DNA from: Agelas oroides | Lineage: Eukaryota; Porifera; Demospongiae; Agelasida; Agelasidae | Reading direction: 5' to 3' | NCBI GenBank assembly: GCA_949130485.1 | Contig: OX422193.1 | Location: 5,934,871 to 5,998,870 of the forward strand | Length of the DNA stretch: 64,000 bases | Shown: piece by piece, positions 36,301 through 44,400 of the stretch | How the letters are laid out: each line of letters starts with the position of its first letter | Numbering within the stretch: position 1 is the stretch's first letter | The notes under the pieces: generated by a model | Databases searched by the model: none | What the model was told of the DNA's origin: nothing | Seen by the model: the letters and a program-made list of their open reading frames with translations, nothing else | Position numbers and translations under genes: made by a program

Positions 36301-37720
36301 CTCAAGTGCATGGGGTATGGCCTAGCCTCGTACCCAGGCTCTTGGTGGGCGGGGAGCCCACCAAGAGCCTGGGTACGAGGCTAGGTATGGCCATAATGTC
36401 AGCCACCTAGGAGACTCTGAAGCAATGGTTAACTAAATGCTGTCATTTAGTCTATTGAACACCATCTCCCACTCGCCCAATTCTTCTACCGCTTTTCTTG
36501 AGGGTAAGTGGTGGTCCAGCTCAATAGACTACATGAAGCTGTCATTCAATTACGGCAGACCACCCTTAGAGATAATGTAATGTGGTGCTATGGTATAGGT
36601 TTTAACCCTTGGTTAATCTCTAGCCTGGCCCCAGATAGATGTGAATGGTGATGTATACACATACAGTACAACATGGAGCAAGTGCAGAAAGCAAATATAA
36701 GAAACAACTGTCTCTGTTTTTCTTCTGCAGGGGACAGTTTCCTCAGACAAGAATGAGCTGCTGTTTTCAGAGTTTGGTATAAACTACAATACCTTACCCC
36801 AGCTCCATCGCAAGGGTACTGTGCTCCTGTGGCAGACTAAAACTGAAATGGTGAAGGTAATCCTCCTGTACTTGATCTGTTAAGCAGCATGTATTATTGC
36901 TAGGAACAAGGATATAGCATTCCACTTACTCATGCAGAAATTACCTGCGTGCACATTGTTTGTATTTCTGCACCTGGTTAGAACAAAACTATGGTCGTGC
37001 AATGTAAAGTTTGAGCACTGTTCCGTGTCTTGATAGCATGATCCAGAACCGTGGTTTTGTAGCCCATAATAATGATTGTGAACCTGGCATGGCAGCTGTG
37101 CATGTAGGCATATACACGTATGATATTTTAGTTGTGGAGTCGTAGGTGTTGTATTATAATACAGTGTAGAAATACTAAGAATTGAACCATTTTTATCTAT
37201 TGCTCAAGACTCCGACTTGGCTTATTTTGACTATGAGTGATATTACTTTAGCAAGTTGCTGATTCTTATGGTCATATACCATTGCGCAAATGTCTCAGTC
37301 CCCTATACTGAAGTTATAGATGCCAAAATACTGCACTGTGTACCTGTTGCAGTGTATATGCAAGTAAATACAAGTAAATGATGTGTTTGTCTGCTTTTGT
37401 CTGACTTGTGTGTGCAGGCCAACTACAAGAGAAAGGTGTCCATGACACTACAGGAAGGTTTGGCAACTCAGCCCAGTAACAGCACTCTAACCACTGCCAC
37501 CACCAACACCATGACAGCTGCAACAGACTCCTATTTTCATGCTGATGACAGCACTTTAGGGCCAGGTTCCACCTTCGACACAGCCAACAGTTCAGCAGAA
37601 ACACCTGACTCTCAAATGGTAGCTAGGAAACAGAGGACTGTTGTGAAGCTACATATGGATATTATTAGTGACTCATTTTGGGAAGAGCATCCAGAAATTT
37701 TGGGGACAGAGAGCAGTTGA
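27356..37720 (+). CDS. THG1L: tRNA-His guanylyltransferase (THG1), seven exons
   Basis: Exons: 27,356-27,498; 28,654-28,785; 30,111-30,155; 30,344-30,513; 32,473-32,558; 36,731-36,856; 37,418-37,720. They sum to 1,005 nt in one frame (334 residues); all introns are GT-AG. The family adds the extra G(-1) to tRNA-His by 3'-5' polymerisation. Residues 14-24 read [11 protein letters not shown], the conserved family start. Metal ligands are visible as RLDGR (Asp42) and the Asp89/Glu90 pair in GQSDEYS. The SWRQADCHINNLYN block spans the exon 4/5 junction, and FSEFGINYN and KGTVL follow. The ending [15 protein letters not shown] is also typical. An in-frame ATG 13 codons upstream adds an Arg-rich, acid-free extension that could target mitochondria; the MAKSK start gives 321 residues. 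Residues ~249-300 are a Ser/Thr-rich insertion before the conserved tail, making it longer than the usual 270-300. Confidence 0.95.
27499..28653 (+). other. THG1 intron 1
   Basis: A phase-2 intron with GTGAGA donor and TTTACAG acceptor. It contains two C runs near 27,567-27,592 and otherwise no repeat or ORF I can name. Confidence 0.7.
28786..30110 (+). other. THG1 intron 2
   Basis: Intron with GTAAAC donor and CCTCAG acceptor. Short ORFs on both strands lack family features. No inverted repeat was noticed. Confidence 0.6.
30188..30343 (+). repeat. (CCCT)n tract that forms the 3' end of THG1 intron 3
   Basis: About 150 bp of nearly pure CCCT repeats run into 'ctctctccctccag', the acceptor of exon 4. 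The intron is only 188 bp long, so most of it is this polypyrimidine tract. The opposite strand is (GGGA)n. Confidence 0.9.
30738..31154. mobile_element. TIR element, copy 1 (left end lost), in THG1 intron 4
   Basis: Clearly homologous to the element at 44,163-44,652: both share 'gcatttaacca', 'caaataattggacaaaca', 'gaaccaccag', 'gtcctgacggca' and 'atgagcatg' in the same order. The right end reads 'gggtgctctttcttgagactacggta', close to the other copy's terminus. The left ~70 bp are not alignable. Confidence 0.75.
32106..32155. mobile_element. Mini-element with AGCCTC/CCCAGG termini
   Basis: 'ccttgttcccag' on the left pairs with 'ctgggaatgagg' on the right around a short GC-rich loop. It belongs to the AGCCTCGTTCCCAGG family seen throughout the window. 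Confidence 0.5.
32171..32410 (+). repeat. Small tandem/interspersed duplications in THG1 intron 4
   Basis: 'caacataccacaaatgtaac' occurs at 32,212 and 32,271, and a truncated form at about 32,383. 'caactgtggcacagagtg' occurs at about 32,174 and 32,345. The pattern is a local tandem duplication of 60-170 bp units. Confidence 0.75.
33046..33090. mobile_element. Mini-element with AGCCTC termini
   Basis: 'atagcctcatacccagg' on the left and 'cctgaatgaggctaca' on the right are imperfect reverse complements. It is a 45-bp member of the AGCCTC family in THG1 intron 5. Confidence 0.5.
33472..33725 (+). repeat. Imperfect direct duplication of ~165 bp
   Basis: 'gagtgcagcgacac...atgattcccggaggcagcaac' at about 33,475 is repeated as 'gagtgcagtgacac...atgattcctggaggcagcaac' at about 33,646. 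A 92-codon ORF (33,502-33,780) runs through both copies, with the peptide MIPGGSN twice. I do not recognise it and do not call it a gene. Confidence 0.6.
34200..34380 (+). repeat. Degenerate ~30-bp minisatellite (CAGGGTAGACCCC)
   Basis: 'ccagggtaga' or 'tcagggtagaccc'-like blocks recur about every 30 bp with heavy divergence. Confidence 0.6.
34458..34918 (+). repeat. 36-bp minisatellite, 13 copies, in THG1 intron 5
   Basis: The motif 'gaagttcacagttgtccatc' starts at 34,465, 34,501, 34,537 and so on every 36 bp to 34,897. Because 36 is a multiple of three, two plus frames and one minus frame stay open (about 150 codons each, 12-residue repeats). This is an artefact of the period and not evidence for a gene. 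Confidence 0.95.
34951..35088 (-). repeat. Three inverted single copies of the 36-bp motif
   Basis: 'tgtgaacttcatccccagtc' at 34,951, 'gtgaacttcaccccttagtc' at about 35,031 and 'tgtgaacttcatccctgagt' at about 35,065 are reverse complements of the preceding minisatellite unit. They are separated by unrelated sequence. Confidence 0.85.
35100..36310 (+). other. Rest of THG1 intron 5, nothing recognised
   Basis: Ordinary AT-rich intronic sequence. No long ORF, repeat or RNA gene that I can support. Confidence 0.5.
36316..36390. mobile_element. Perfect 30-bp-arm palindromic element with TATGG target duplication
   Basis: The arms are 36,321-36,350 and 36,356-36,385, exactly complementary with a 5-bp GGGGA loop. 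They begin CCTAGCCTCGTACCCAGGCT. TATGG flanks both sides (36,316-36,320 and 36,386-36,390), a clean 5-bp target-site duplication. This is the best-preserved member of the AGCCTC family in the window. Confidence 0.85.
36857..37417 (+). other. THG1 intron 6
   Basis: Intron with GTAATC donor and TGTGCAG acceptor. No feature recognised within. Confidence 0.6.
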
Positions 37721-37977
37721 TTTTGAGAGATCTTTCAGTTTCAGCAAGGGCTTATCAATCCTGGAGTGTACAAGTCCCCTTCCTGCCTTTGTTTATTGTC
37801 TTCTATACATGTATGCACTGACTGATTTGATAAGAGATCGAGTGATTCAAAAAGCGTTTGGTTTGGACTTTTCATATAGTCAGTACCAACAGAGGTAGAG
37901 GCTGGGTTTGTGCAAGGCTAGTGAAAGCACAGATCTATGGTGAAAGTACATGCATGTTACCCAATTGTGATAAAGTG

Positions 37978-37983
37978 TTTATT
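37978..37983 (-). promoter_or_regulatory. Candidate poly(A) signal of the BCL2-like gene
   Basis: The minus strand reads AATAAA here, 224 bp downstream of the BCL2-like stop codon. The 37,721-38,206 interval separates two convergent genes and shows nothing else recognisable. No matching plus-strand AATAAA for THG1 was seen in it. Confidence 0.4.
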
Positions 37984-38206
37984 TTTTCTTCTTCTAATCA
38001 ATGCCAAAAAATTAATACACAAATCATGGTATCATGATGAACGGAGATGATGTCATACATTGACTGAGAGTGAGGGATAAAAAGTGGGGTAGATATGTTT
38101 GAGATGTATACAAAAATAGTAGCTTTCCCACTGAGTTACATCAGCTGAGTAAAACACAACAGGAGGACCATGCTAACCATGATGCATGGACTCATGAATC
38201 GAGCAG

Positions 38207-38866
38207 TTACAAGAACTTTTTTATCAGGAGGACTCCACCAGCAATAACAGCAGCAGCCAGTCCTGCTCCCATGAGAAACTGAGGGATTTCAACTTTCCAT
38301 CTCTCGTCATCAAAATGATCCATGAAAGCTTGCAATCCACCCTTTTCCTGTACCCAGTCTCTCACTCTACTCTCCATCTGTTCTTCGGTCCAATCAATAA
38401 CATCCTTGACTTTGTCTTCCATTCTGTGCTCTGCACAGTAGACTGCCAGTGAACCCGAGAACACAATGAAGGCTACTATTCTCCCCCAGTGGATATCATC
38501 CCGGAAGATCTCTGAAACAATCGACATGTATGTTTCTTTCAAATTCTGACTGGTGAGTTGCAGATGATACAGAATATCTTCAAATTGTTGTTCTCTCTCA
38601 TTAGCAAGTTGGTTAGCTATTGCATGCAAGATGTCATGTAAATCGTCTTCAACTGCATCTTCCGGATTAGATAATCGATCAGCAACTTCACTCTGATTGT
38701 GTTTTCTCAGTTGGTTGAGGATGTAATATCTGGCAAATTGCCTCATGCTCTTGGTGTTTCTGCTTCGTATTAGCACAGTTTGTTTGCTTTGCGTCGAATC
38801 TGGAAACCGTTTGCTCCCAGCAGGAAAACGACTAGCAGAAGACGGTTGGATAGTTTCCAGAGACAT
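38207..38866 (-). CDS. BCL-2-family protein, pro-survival-like, intronless
   Basis: 219 residues from the ATG at 38,866; the frame upstream has only a TTG, then a TGA. BCL-2 proteins control mitochondrial outer-membrane permeability. Helix 1/BH4-like segment at 41-56 (RQFARYYILNQLRKH). BH3-like segment near 79-92 (ILHAIANQL), in which the usual Gly-Asp pair is Ala-Asn. BH1 at 120-140 (FRDDIHWGRIVAF, with the WGR core). BH2 at 171-185 (WVQEKGGLQAFMDHF). A hydrophobic tail at 195-216 followed by KK points to a tail anchor. The BH4-like segment and WGR resemble pro-survival members, so I favour that role, but this is inference. It lies tail to tail with THG1 and head to head with the BAK-like gene at 41,483. 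The coding region has no intron, unlike both neighbouring BAK-like genes. Confidence 0.9.
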   Translation of the reverse strand: MSLETIQPSSASRFPAGSKRFPDSTQSKQTVLIRSRNTKSMRQFARYYILNQLRKHNQSEVADRLSNPEDAVEDDLHDILHAIANQLANEREQQFEDILYHLQLTSQNLKETYMSIVSEIFRDDIHWGRIVAFIVFSGSLAVYCAEHRMEDKVKDVIDWTEEQMESRVRDWVQEKGGLQAFMDHFDDERWKVEIPQFLMGAGLAAAVIAGGVLLIKKFL

Positions 38867-39659
38867 TCTACTTGACAATACCGCGAGTATAGCACCTTTT
38901 ATTCGTACACAAGTTCACCAGGTTGTAAGTAGAGCTTCTTCGTATTTTCCAATCGGTTGGATTTCTTTCTCTTTTATACTGCGCCTCGGACAAAGTCCCT
39001 ACTCTGGCTCAGGGGCGGTTGTAGCTGGAAAAAGTCACCAAGAACTAGAGCTCTATAGTAACTGTTCTTGATTTGAACCTCAAAGTAATCAACTTACGTC
39101 ATGATTTGTAATCTTAGAATTACGGAAACAGGAAAAGTTCCAAGCAAGAGACTACACAGAGGGGATAGGCTTACGATCGATTTTTACCACAAAAAGGTAA
39201 TCTCTCATCTCTATCTAGCTGATTTTCAGATAGCAGTCGTGTATTACATAGTAAGCAGTTATTTGCATAGTCTTGGGTGGTCACACCCAGTCCAGATGGG
39301 TATGTCAGTCTTGTCAGAAGACAACGAGCCCTTCTTAGGCCTAGATACAGAGATGTAAAAGGTTTAAGTTACATAGGAAGGACCTAGTGTTGTTGTCAGG
39401 CCCTCATAAAAGAGGGTCTGGTAAACATGATGGGGTGGGCGTGTACACAGTCTGTGGAATTTAAATACTTGATGGACTTTCTGTTACCAGTAGAGCCTTC
39501 TGCTAAACCAGACATTCAAAGGAGTGTTCTAAGCTTTCACCTTAGTGTTCAAAGCTTAGGCTACAACAAAGCAAAACACAGCCACTGCGGGGGAATATGG
39601 CTCTTGTGTAGTTATGATAAATTGGCTGGTTTTGTTGTCAGCTGCTGGTCTAATACATG
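38867..39659. other. Upstream region of the BCL2-like gene
   Basis: About 0.8 kb of non-coding sequence that should include the promoter. I cannot point to a specific element. Short ORFs (85 and 79 codons) have no recognisable motif. Confidence 0.5.
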
Positions 39660-39765
39660 TGCTTAATTTTGTTTCCGGTGGTTTATTAACTTATTTCTGA
39701 CGTTTTTGTGAGTCCAGTCCAGTCCAGGCCAGTCCACTTCAGTCCAGTGATTAGTTACACCCTTC
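39660..39765 (+). repeat. Dispersed repeat, copy 1
   Basis: 'gcttaattttgttt...ggtggtttattaac...acgtttttgtgagtccagtccag...gtgattagttacaccc' matches 41,091-41,190 almost base for base. It includes a short GTCCA repeat. Confidence 0.85.
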
Positions 39766-39947
39766 AGAAGTGCAGTAGGATACATCCCAGGTGCAGTGTA
39801 CACTTCTACGGAGCTCGCTAATGGTATTGGGCTTGTGGGATGCCATGTCAACCTTTGCCTGTATATACCCTGGACTTACATCCTGTAACTGGCCGTGAGT
39901 AAATGGGATGACCTGCATAGTCTGAACCCTTGACCGAGCGAGTAGAG

Positions 39948-40720
39948 TACCGTAGTGTCCCGCTAATACGCCCCCTTCGAAAATACCCCCCCCCTCTTCC
40001 GCCAAAGTTCCTGCACAGGGTAGTTTGACTCGTTATAACGCCCCCCGGTGAGCGTCTTCTGGAACATCAAAACTACACGTGCTTACTATACGTTGCAAGT
40101 GCGTTCAGTAAGACTATAGTAGTCGGTGAATCTTTTGTAAGTTTTGTGGCTTTTAGAAAAGCCGGTTAGATGTTCCAAGTTTTAAGCTGCTAGTTTAGCA
40201 AACAGGTTTATCAGTCTGTCAAGGTGTTTTTGTTTCCCTCTGAAGATGTACACGCACGGAACCACGAGTCCTTTCCCATCAACTTCAGAACGTCTTCTGT
40301 CACCATTGACGATGCAAGTCATCTCGCTGCCACTCTTGTGCAAGAAATACCAGCAGACTCTGGAAATTTCCCGTGGTACATGACCGACAGTGTTGCCGTT
40401 CTTGAGAACAGCTACAGCGAAGTCGTCGTGAATGTTATTGACCTCGCGTTAAACTGGCAGCTCTTCTCCGATGTAGGGAGACCACGCAGCTTTGTAAACG
40501 TGATGTCCACGAACAGTACTCTCGATCCTGAAAGTCGTCGCCATAGTTACATGTAGTTAGTTGGAGGTGTCCTAATTGCGTACATAGCACTTGCGTAAAA
40601 TCTTTTGGGGGGGGGGCTTATAGTCGAGACTAATTGCATCCTCGAATATAAGCCCCCCCCCCACTTTAGGCGGGATGTAGTGTACAAAATGAGGGCGCGT
40701 ATTAACGGGACACTACGGTA
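39948..40720. mobile_element. 773-bp DNA transposon-like element, TACCGTA termini
   Basis: The left end TACCGTAGTGTCCCGCTAAT and the reverse complement of the right end TACCGTAGTGTCCCGTTAAT form TIRs of about 28 bp. Outermost TA on both sides fits a TA target duplication, as in Tc1/mariner-type elements. Inside, C and G runs flank a hairpin ('ggggcttata...tataagcccc', about 40,608-40,664). A 110-codon ORF (40,224-40,556) has no DDE signature I can see, so the element is probably non-autonomous. Confidence 0.8.
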
Positions 40721-40826
40721 CAATCGGGAGAACATTCATGAAAGCCCCTCGGCAGGCACACAGTCTATATTACCATTTTTGTATACAAAACCTAGAATGA
40801 AAATGGTGGAGGTACATAGACAGAAG

Positions 40827-40911
40827 TAGCCTCCTTCCTAGGCTCTCCTCACACAGCTGACACGCATGATGCAAGCGATGGAAAGCTGGGTTGGGCTTGG
40901 GAACGAGGCTA
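40827..40911. mobile_element. Mini-element with TAGCCTC...GAGGCTA termini
   Basis: 'tagcctccttcctaggctc' at the left and 'gggcttgggaacgaggcta' at the right pair imperfectly. An 85-bp AGCCTC-family copy between the BCL2-like and BAK-like genes. Confidence 0.6.
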
Positions 40912-41090
40912 GGACAACTGTTGGTTTAGTCTCTCATAGCCAGACAGGTGAGACTGCTGTTGGTTACACATAACAAGTAACATTCTAATCATCGGACTCC
41001 CAATGTCCCATTGATATAGCAGGACAGATTTACAGGCCCTGGAAATTCTATGTTCCATCGCATGCATCAGTGTGTTTGATTTTTGTGTGT

Positions 41091-41190
41091 GCTTAATTTT
41101 GTTTCTGGTGGTTTATTAACTCATTTCTTACGTTTTTGTGAGTCCAGTCCAGTCCAGTCCACTTCAGTCCAGTGATTAGTTACACCCACT
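41091..41190 (+). repeat. Dispersed repeat, copy 2
   Basis: Second copy of the 100-bp repeat at 39,660, same orientation. It has one GTCCA-type unit fewer. Confidence 0.85.
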
Positions 41191-41482
41191 TTTGAATGGT
41201 TTTTGAGACAAAACCTTACTGGGCACAGCTATTGCTTCTCTTGTGATTTACAAAACTGAACAAGCCTAATATTAGTTTTATTACTCTTAAACCAGGTATA
41301 GATAGGCCTCATGATGTAGGGGAAGTACACCTACAACCCCTTCCTATTGGATAAAAAGTATTTCAGTTCAGTTTGTTTGTCAACTATAAAAGTAATGGGG
41401 GGAAGTTTCAGTTTCTAAAGTAGTTGTTTTTGATTAACAGGTTAATTGGTTATCTTTTGAAACAGTTACTTTTACGCCAAAG

Positions 41483-44400
41483 ATGTCGCAAAAGACAATC
41501 TCCAGTGCAGACACACGTCTGTCAGGTATCGACATTGACTCCCAACAAGTGGAGGAAGAGGAAGACACACAAAATGCTCTCTTTGAGTATGTTGTTGAGA
41601 GGGCTTCAAGAGATCAGACACTATCACGTGAGCAGGCCACTACGTTTACAAGGGTTCAACATCAGACTGGGAGAGGCAACCAGACAGAGGCAGCATTAGT
41701 GGGGAGAAGACTGGCTGAGTTGGGTAAGTTTCAGTGGTGTGCTTTAATTAGACTCTTACATTCATAGTCTTACTGTGCACTGTAGTCTTGTGCATGGCTG
41801 TCCATGTCCCACAGCGAAGAATGTCAATTGGTTTTGTCACAGAGGCTGCCCATGCTTGGGAAGAGAAATATTTTTGTTGTTGTAAGCCAGAAGGGGTGAA
41901 GCCACTGGGTGCAGGCTGTGTAAACACTGTGGTTGCATGCTGAATACAGAGTTTACACAAGTCACGCACCCCTGACCAGCATGCACAGCTGACCAGGAAC
42001 AGGAAACTAGTGGCTAATGAAAGTGCCTGGTGGAAGGAGGTTTCTGTTAGTTAGAGGTCCGGATAAAAGAGGTTTTACTGTACACATACATGTAGGCTGG
42101 TTGTAGCCTAGTTCTGGAAAGAATGAAGCACTAATGCTTCGAGTTCTCTCTTCCTTACCAAAATATTGCAAACCTTGGAATATTGCTCTACAATTTTATT
42201 ATTTAATTATCATTTGCTACTAATGATGTGTGATCCCTTGAGTGTGATACTTAATGTTATCAACATCTTTACAGGTGATGAGATTGACTCACAGTACCAG
42301 GAAGAACTTGATGAAATTGTGCAACTAACAGGCTCACCAGAAAAAGGCTTCAGCATGTTTTTTGACATAGTCAAAAACCTCTTTGAGTGGGATGAGAGAG
42401 GAGGGGGTAAGTATATCACGTAAGAAGGTACATGTAGTGCTGGTGCATGTGCATTACCAAAACAGCACTGGCCTGAGTGTTGTCACACAAACAATATTGT
42501 CCATGTTAACCACAAAACATAGACAAGAGAGGTGGGTGATGAGACTAGGCAGAGGAGGATGGAACACAGGTGCACAGGTACCGTATTGTCCCTGGCAAGT
42601 GCCCATGGGTGCTCGCAGCTCATGTACCAAACATTGGGAGTGGGCAGTTGCACGGATGTGGTGCTTGAATGGTTCAACTATCCTTGTGCAAGCGCCCACC
42701 ATGGATCTAAAGTTAACGGTATCATCCCTTCGCCCATGCTTCGTTTTCATCCAAACAAGGCCAATCCAGTGGTAGAGAAGGGGACGGACTCGTACCCTCA
42801 TTGCCTAACATCTGCAGCATTCATTGGTTGTAGTATGTGAAATTTATGCTGTAAGTGAAGAATGCTGTAGGGAAAGCCATGGACCAGTGTGTGCGAACCT
42901 TTGCTGCCAGATGTCGTGGCACGTGAAGCACATCAAGATGTTCACAGCTATGTATGTTAGTTCATCGACTATATGTACTCAACTGTGAAACATATCTGCA
43001 GTCACCAAGCAAGATTTCAGATGGTAGGATGGTTACATGAATGACCTCACAAAACCACAGAACTGTCAAAATTGGTGGGTGGGTTCTTGTATGGAAATGG
43101 GTGCTTCCCTGGGACAATACAGTAGGAACATAATGTAACTGTCACTCCTAAAATGGCAAGTTGGTGTTTAGGGTTGGTTGTAGTCTGAGGACGAGATTAG
43201 TCAGCTAGTGTAGGCTTGCTAATTATGGTTGCAGGTACATGTTCATGAATAAAATTAGTATGTCACAAACTTGCCTGTATAAAATTTCCTACAAAAAACC
43301 CACTGAATTTTTACAAAAACTGGTCACTATACAGACCTAGAGGGCATTCAGCTATAGTTCAGCATAACACTAACTTCGCTACAGTACACAGTTAAGTGAC
43401 AGTGGGCGGCTGCTCGGTGGAGTATGAGTATAAATTTCTGCGTCAGTTTGCTCGCGTTGTTGCACACAGAATGCCGTATACCAGCGTTCTATCTATTTGT
43501 ACGACATCTCTGCAGGGCCACACGAAGCGTTTTTTAGAAAAAAAAAAAAATTTTGCCATAGTTTGTTTGCAAAGTTACTGGGTACCCATTTTCCGAGTAT
43601 CCAGTAGCCTTTCAGCCACTGCCACTCTGTTCTAGTCCGAGATGTGAGCAAAAACGCTTCGTGTGGCCCTGCAGTGAGTTGCTCTGGCTCTGTTTAAGCT
43701 ATAAATAGCACCTAGTTCCTCCTACCATTGTAGTAAACTGACATAGAAGTTTGTACTCATACTCCACCGAGCAGCCACCTACTGTCACTCGACTGTGTAC
43801 TGTAGCGAAGTTAGTGTTATGCTGAACTATAGCTGAATGCACTCTGTAGTGACTGGTTGTAAAAAAATGTAGGAAATGTTATACAGGTAAGTTTATGACA
43901 TACTAATTTTATTCATGAGCATGTCCTTGCACTCTGTGGAATGGTACCCTCCCCTTTAAGGAATGGTACCCCACCTTTAAGGAATGGTACCTCCCCCTTT
44001 AAGCAGGAACCTTTGAAATGCTGCAATGGCATATTCGTAGCGGGTGCCCAAGTTCTTTACTCTTTGCCCTCTATTCACTTGTTATTAGACAAGTAGCCAT
44101 TTTAACACTTGATAAATGCTATCCAACTCAAATTTTACAAAATTAATGCATGTACATGCATATACTGTACTCTTGCGAAAGAGCACCAATGGGTGGAGCA
44201 CCTTACAAGTCTGCCAAAGAGGGGGGTGGGCACTCTTTCAAGTATTTCTGCATTTAACCAAGAAATAGTGCCCATGTCATGTTTGCAGCGACTCAATGCC
44301 CTTGAAGCAAATAATTGGACAAACAATAACGCACAGCGGAACCACCAGCGGCTTCAAAGTCGAGTCCTGACGGCACTTAGCACTCTGAATGGCACCATGG

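Noticed and set aside
40224..40556. 110-codon ORF inside the 773-bp TIR element as a transposase
   Set aside because: Too short and without a DDE triad or helix-turn-helix pattern that I can see.
42383..42840. Overlapping ORFs of 100-130 codons on both strands
   Set aside because: They overlap the end of BAK-like exon 2 and the TIR element at 42,579; the plus frame that continues past the donor site is not conserved in the paralogue.
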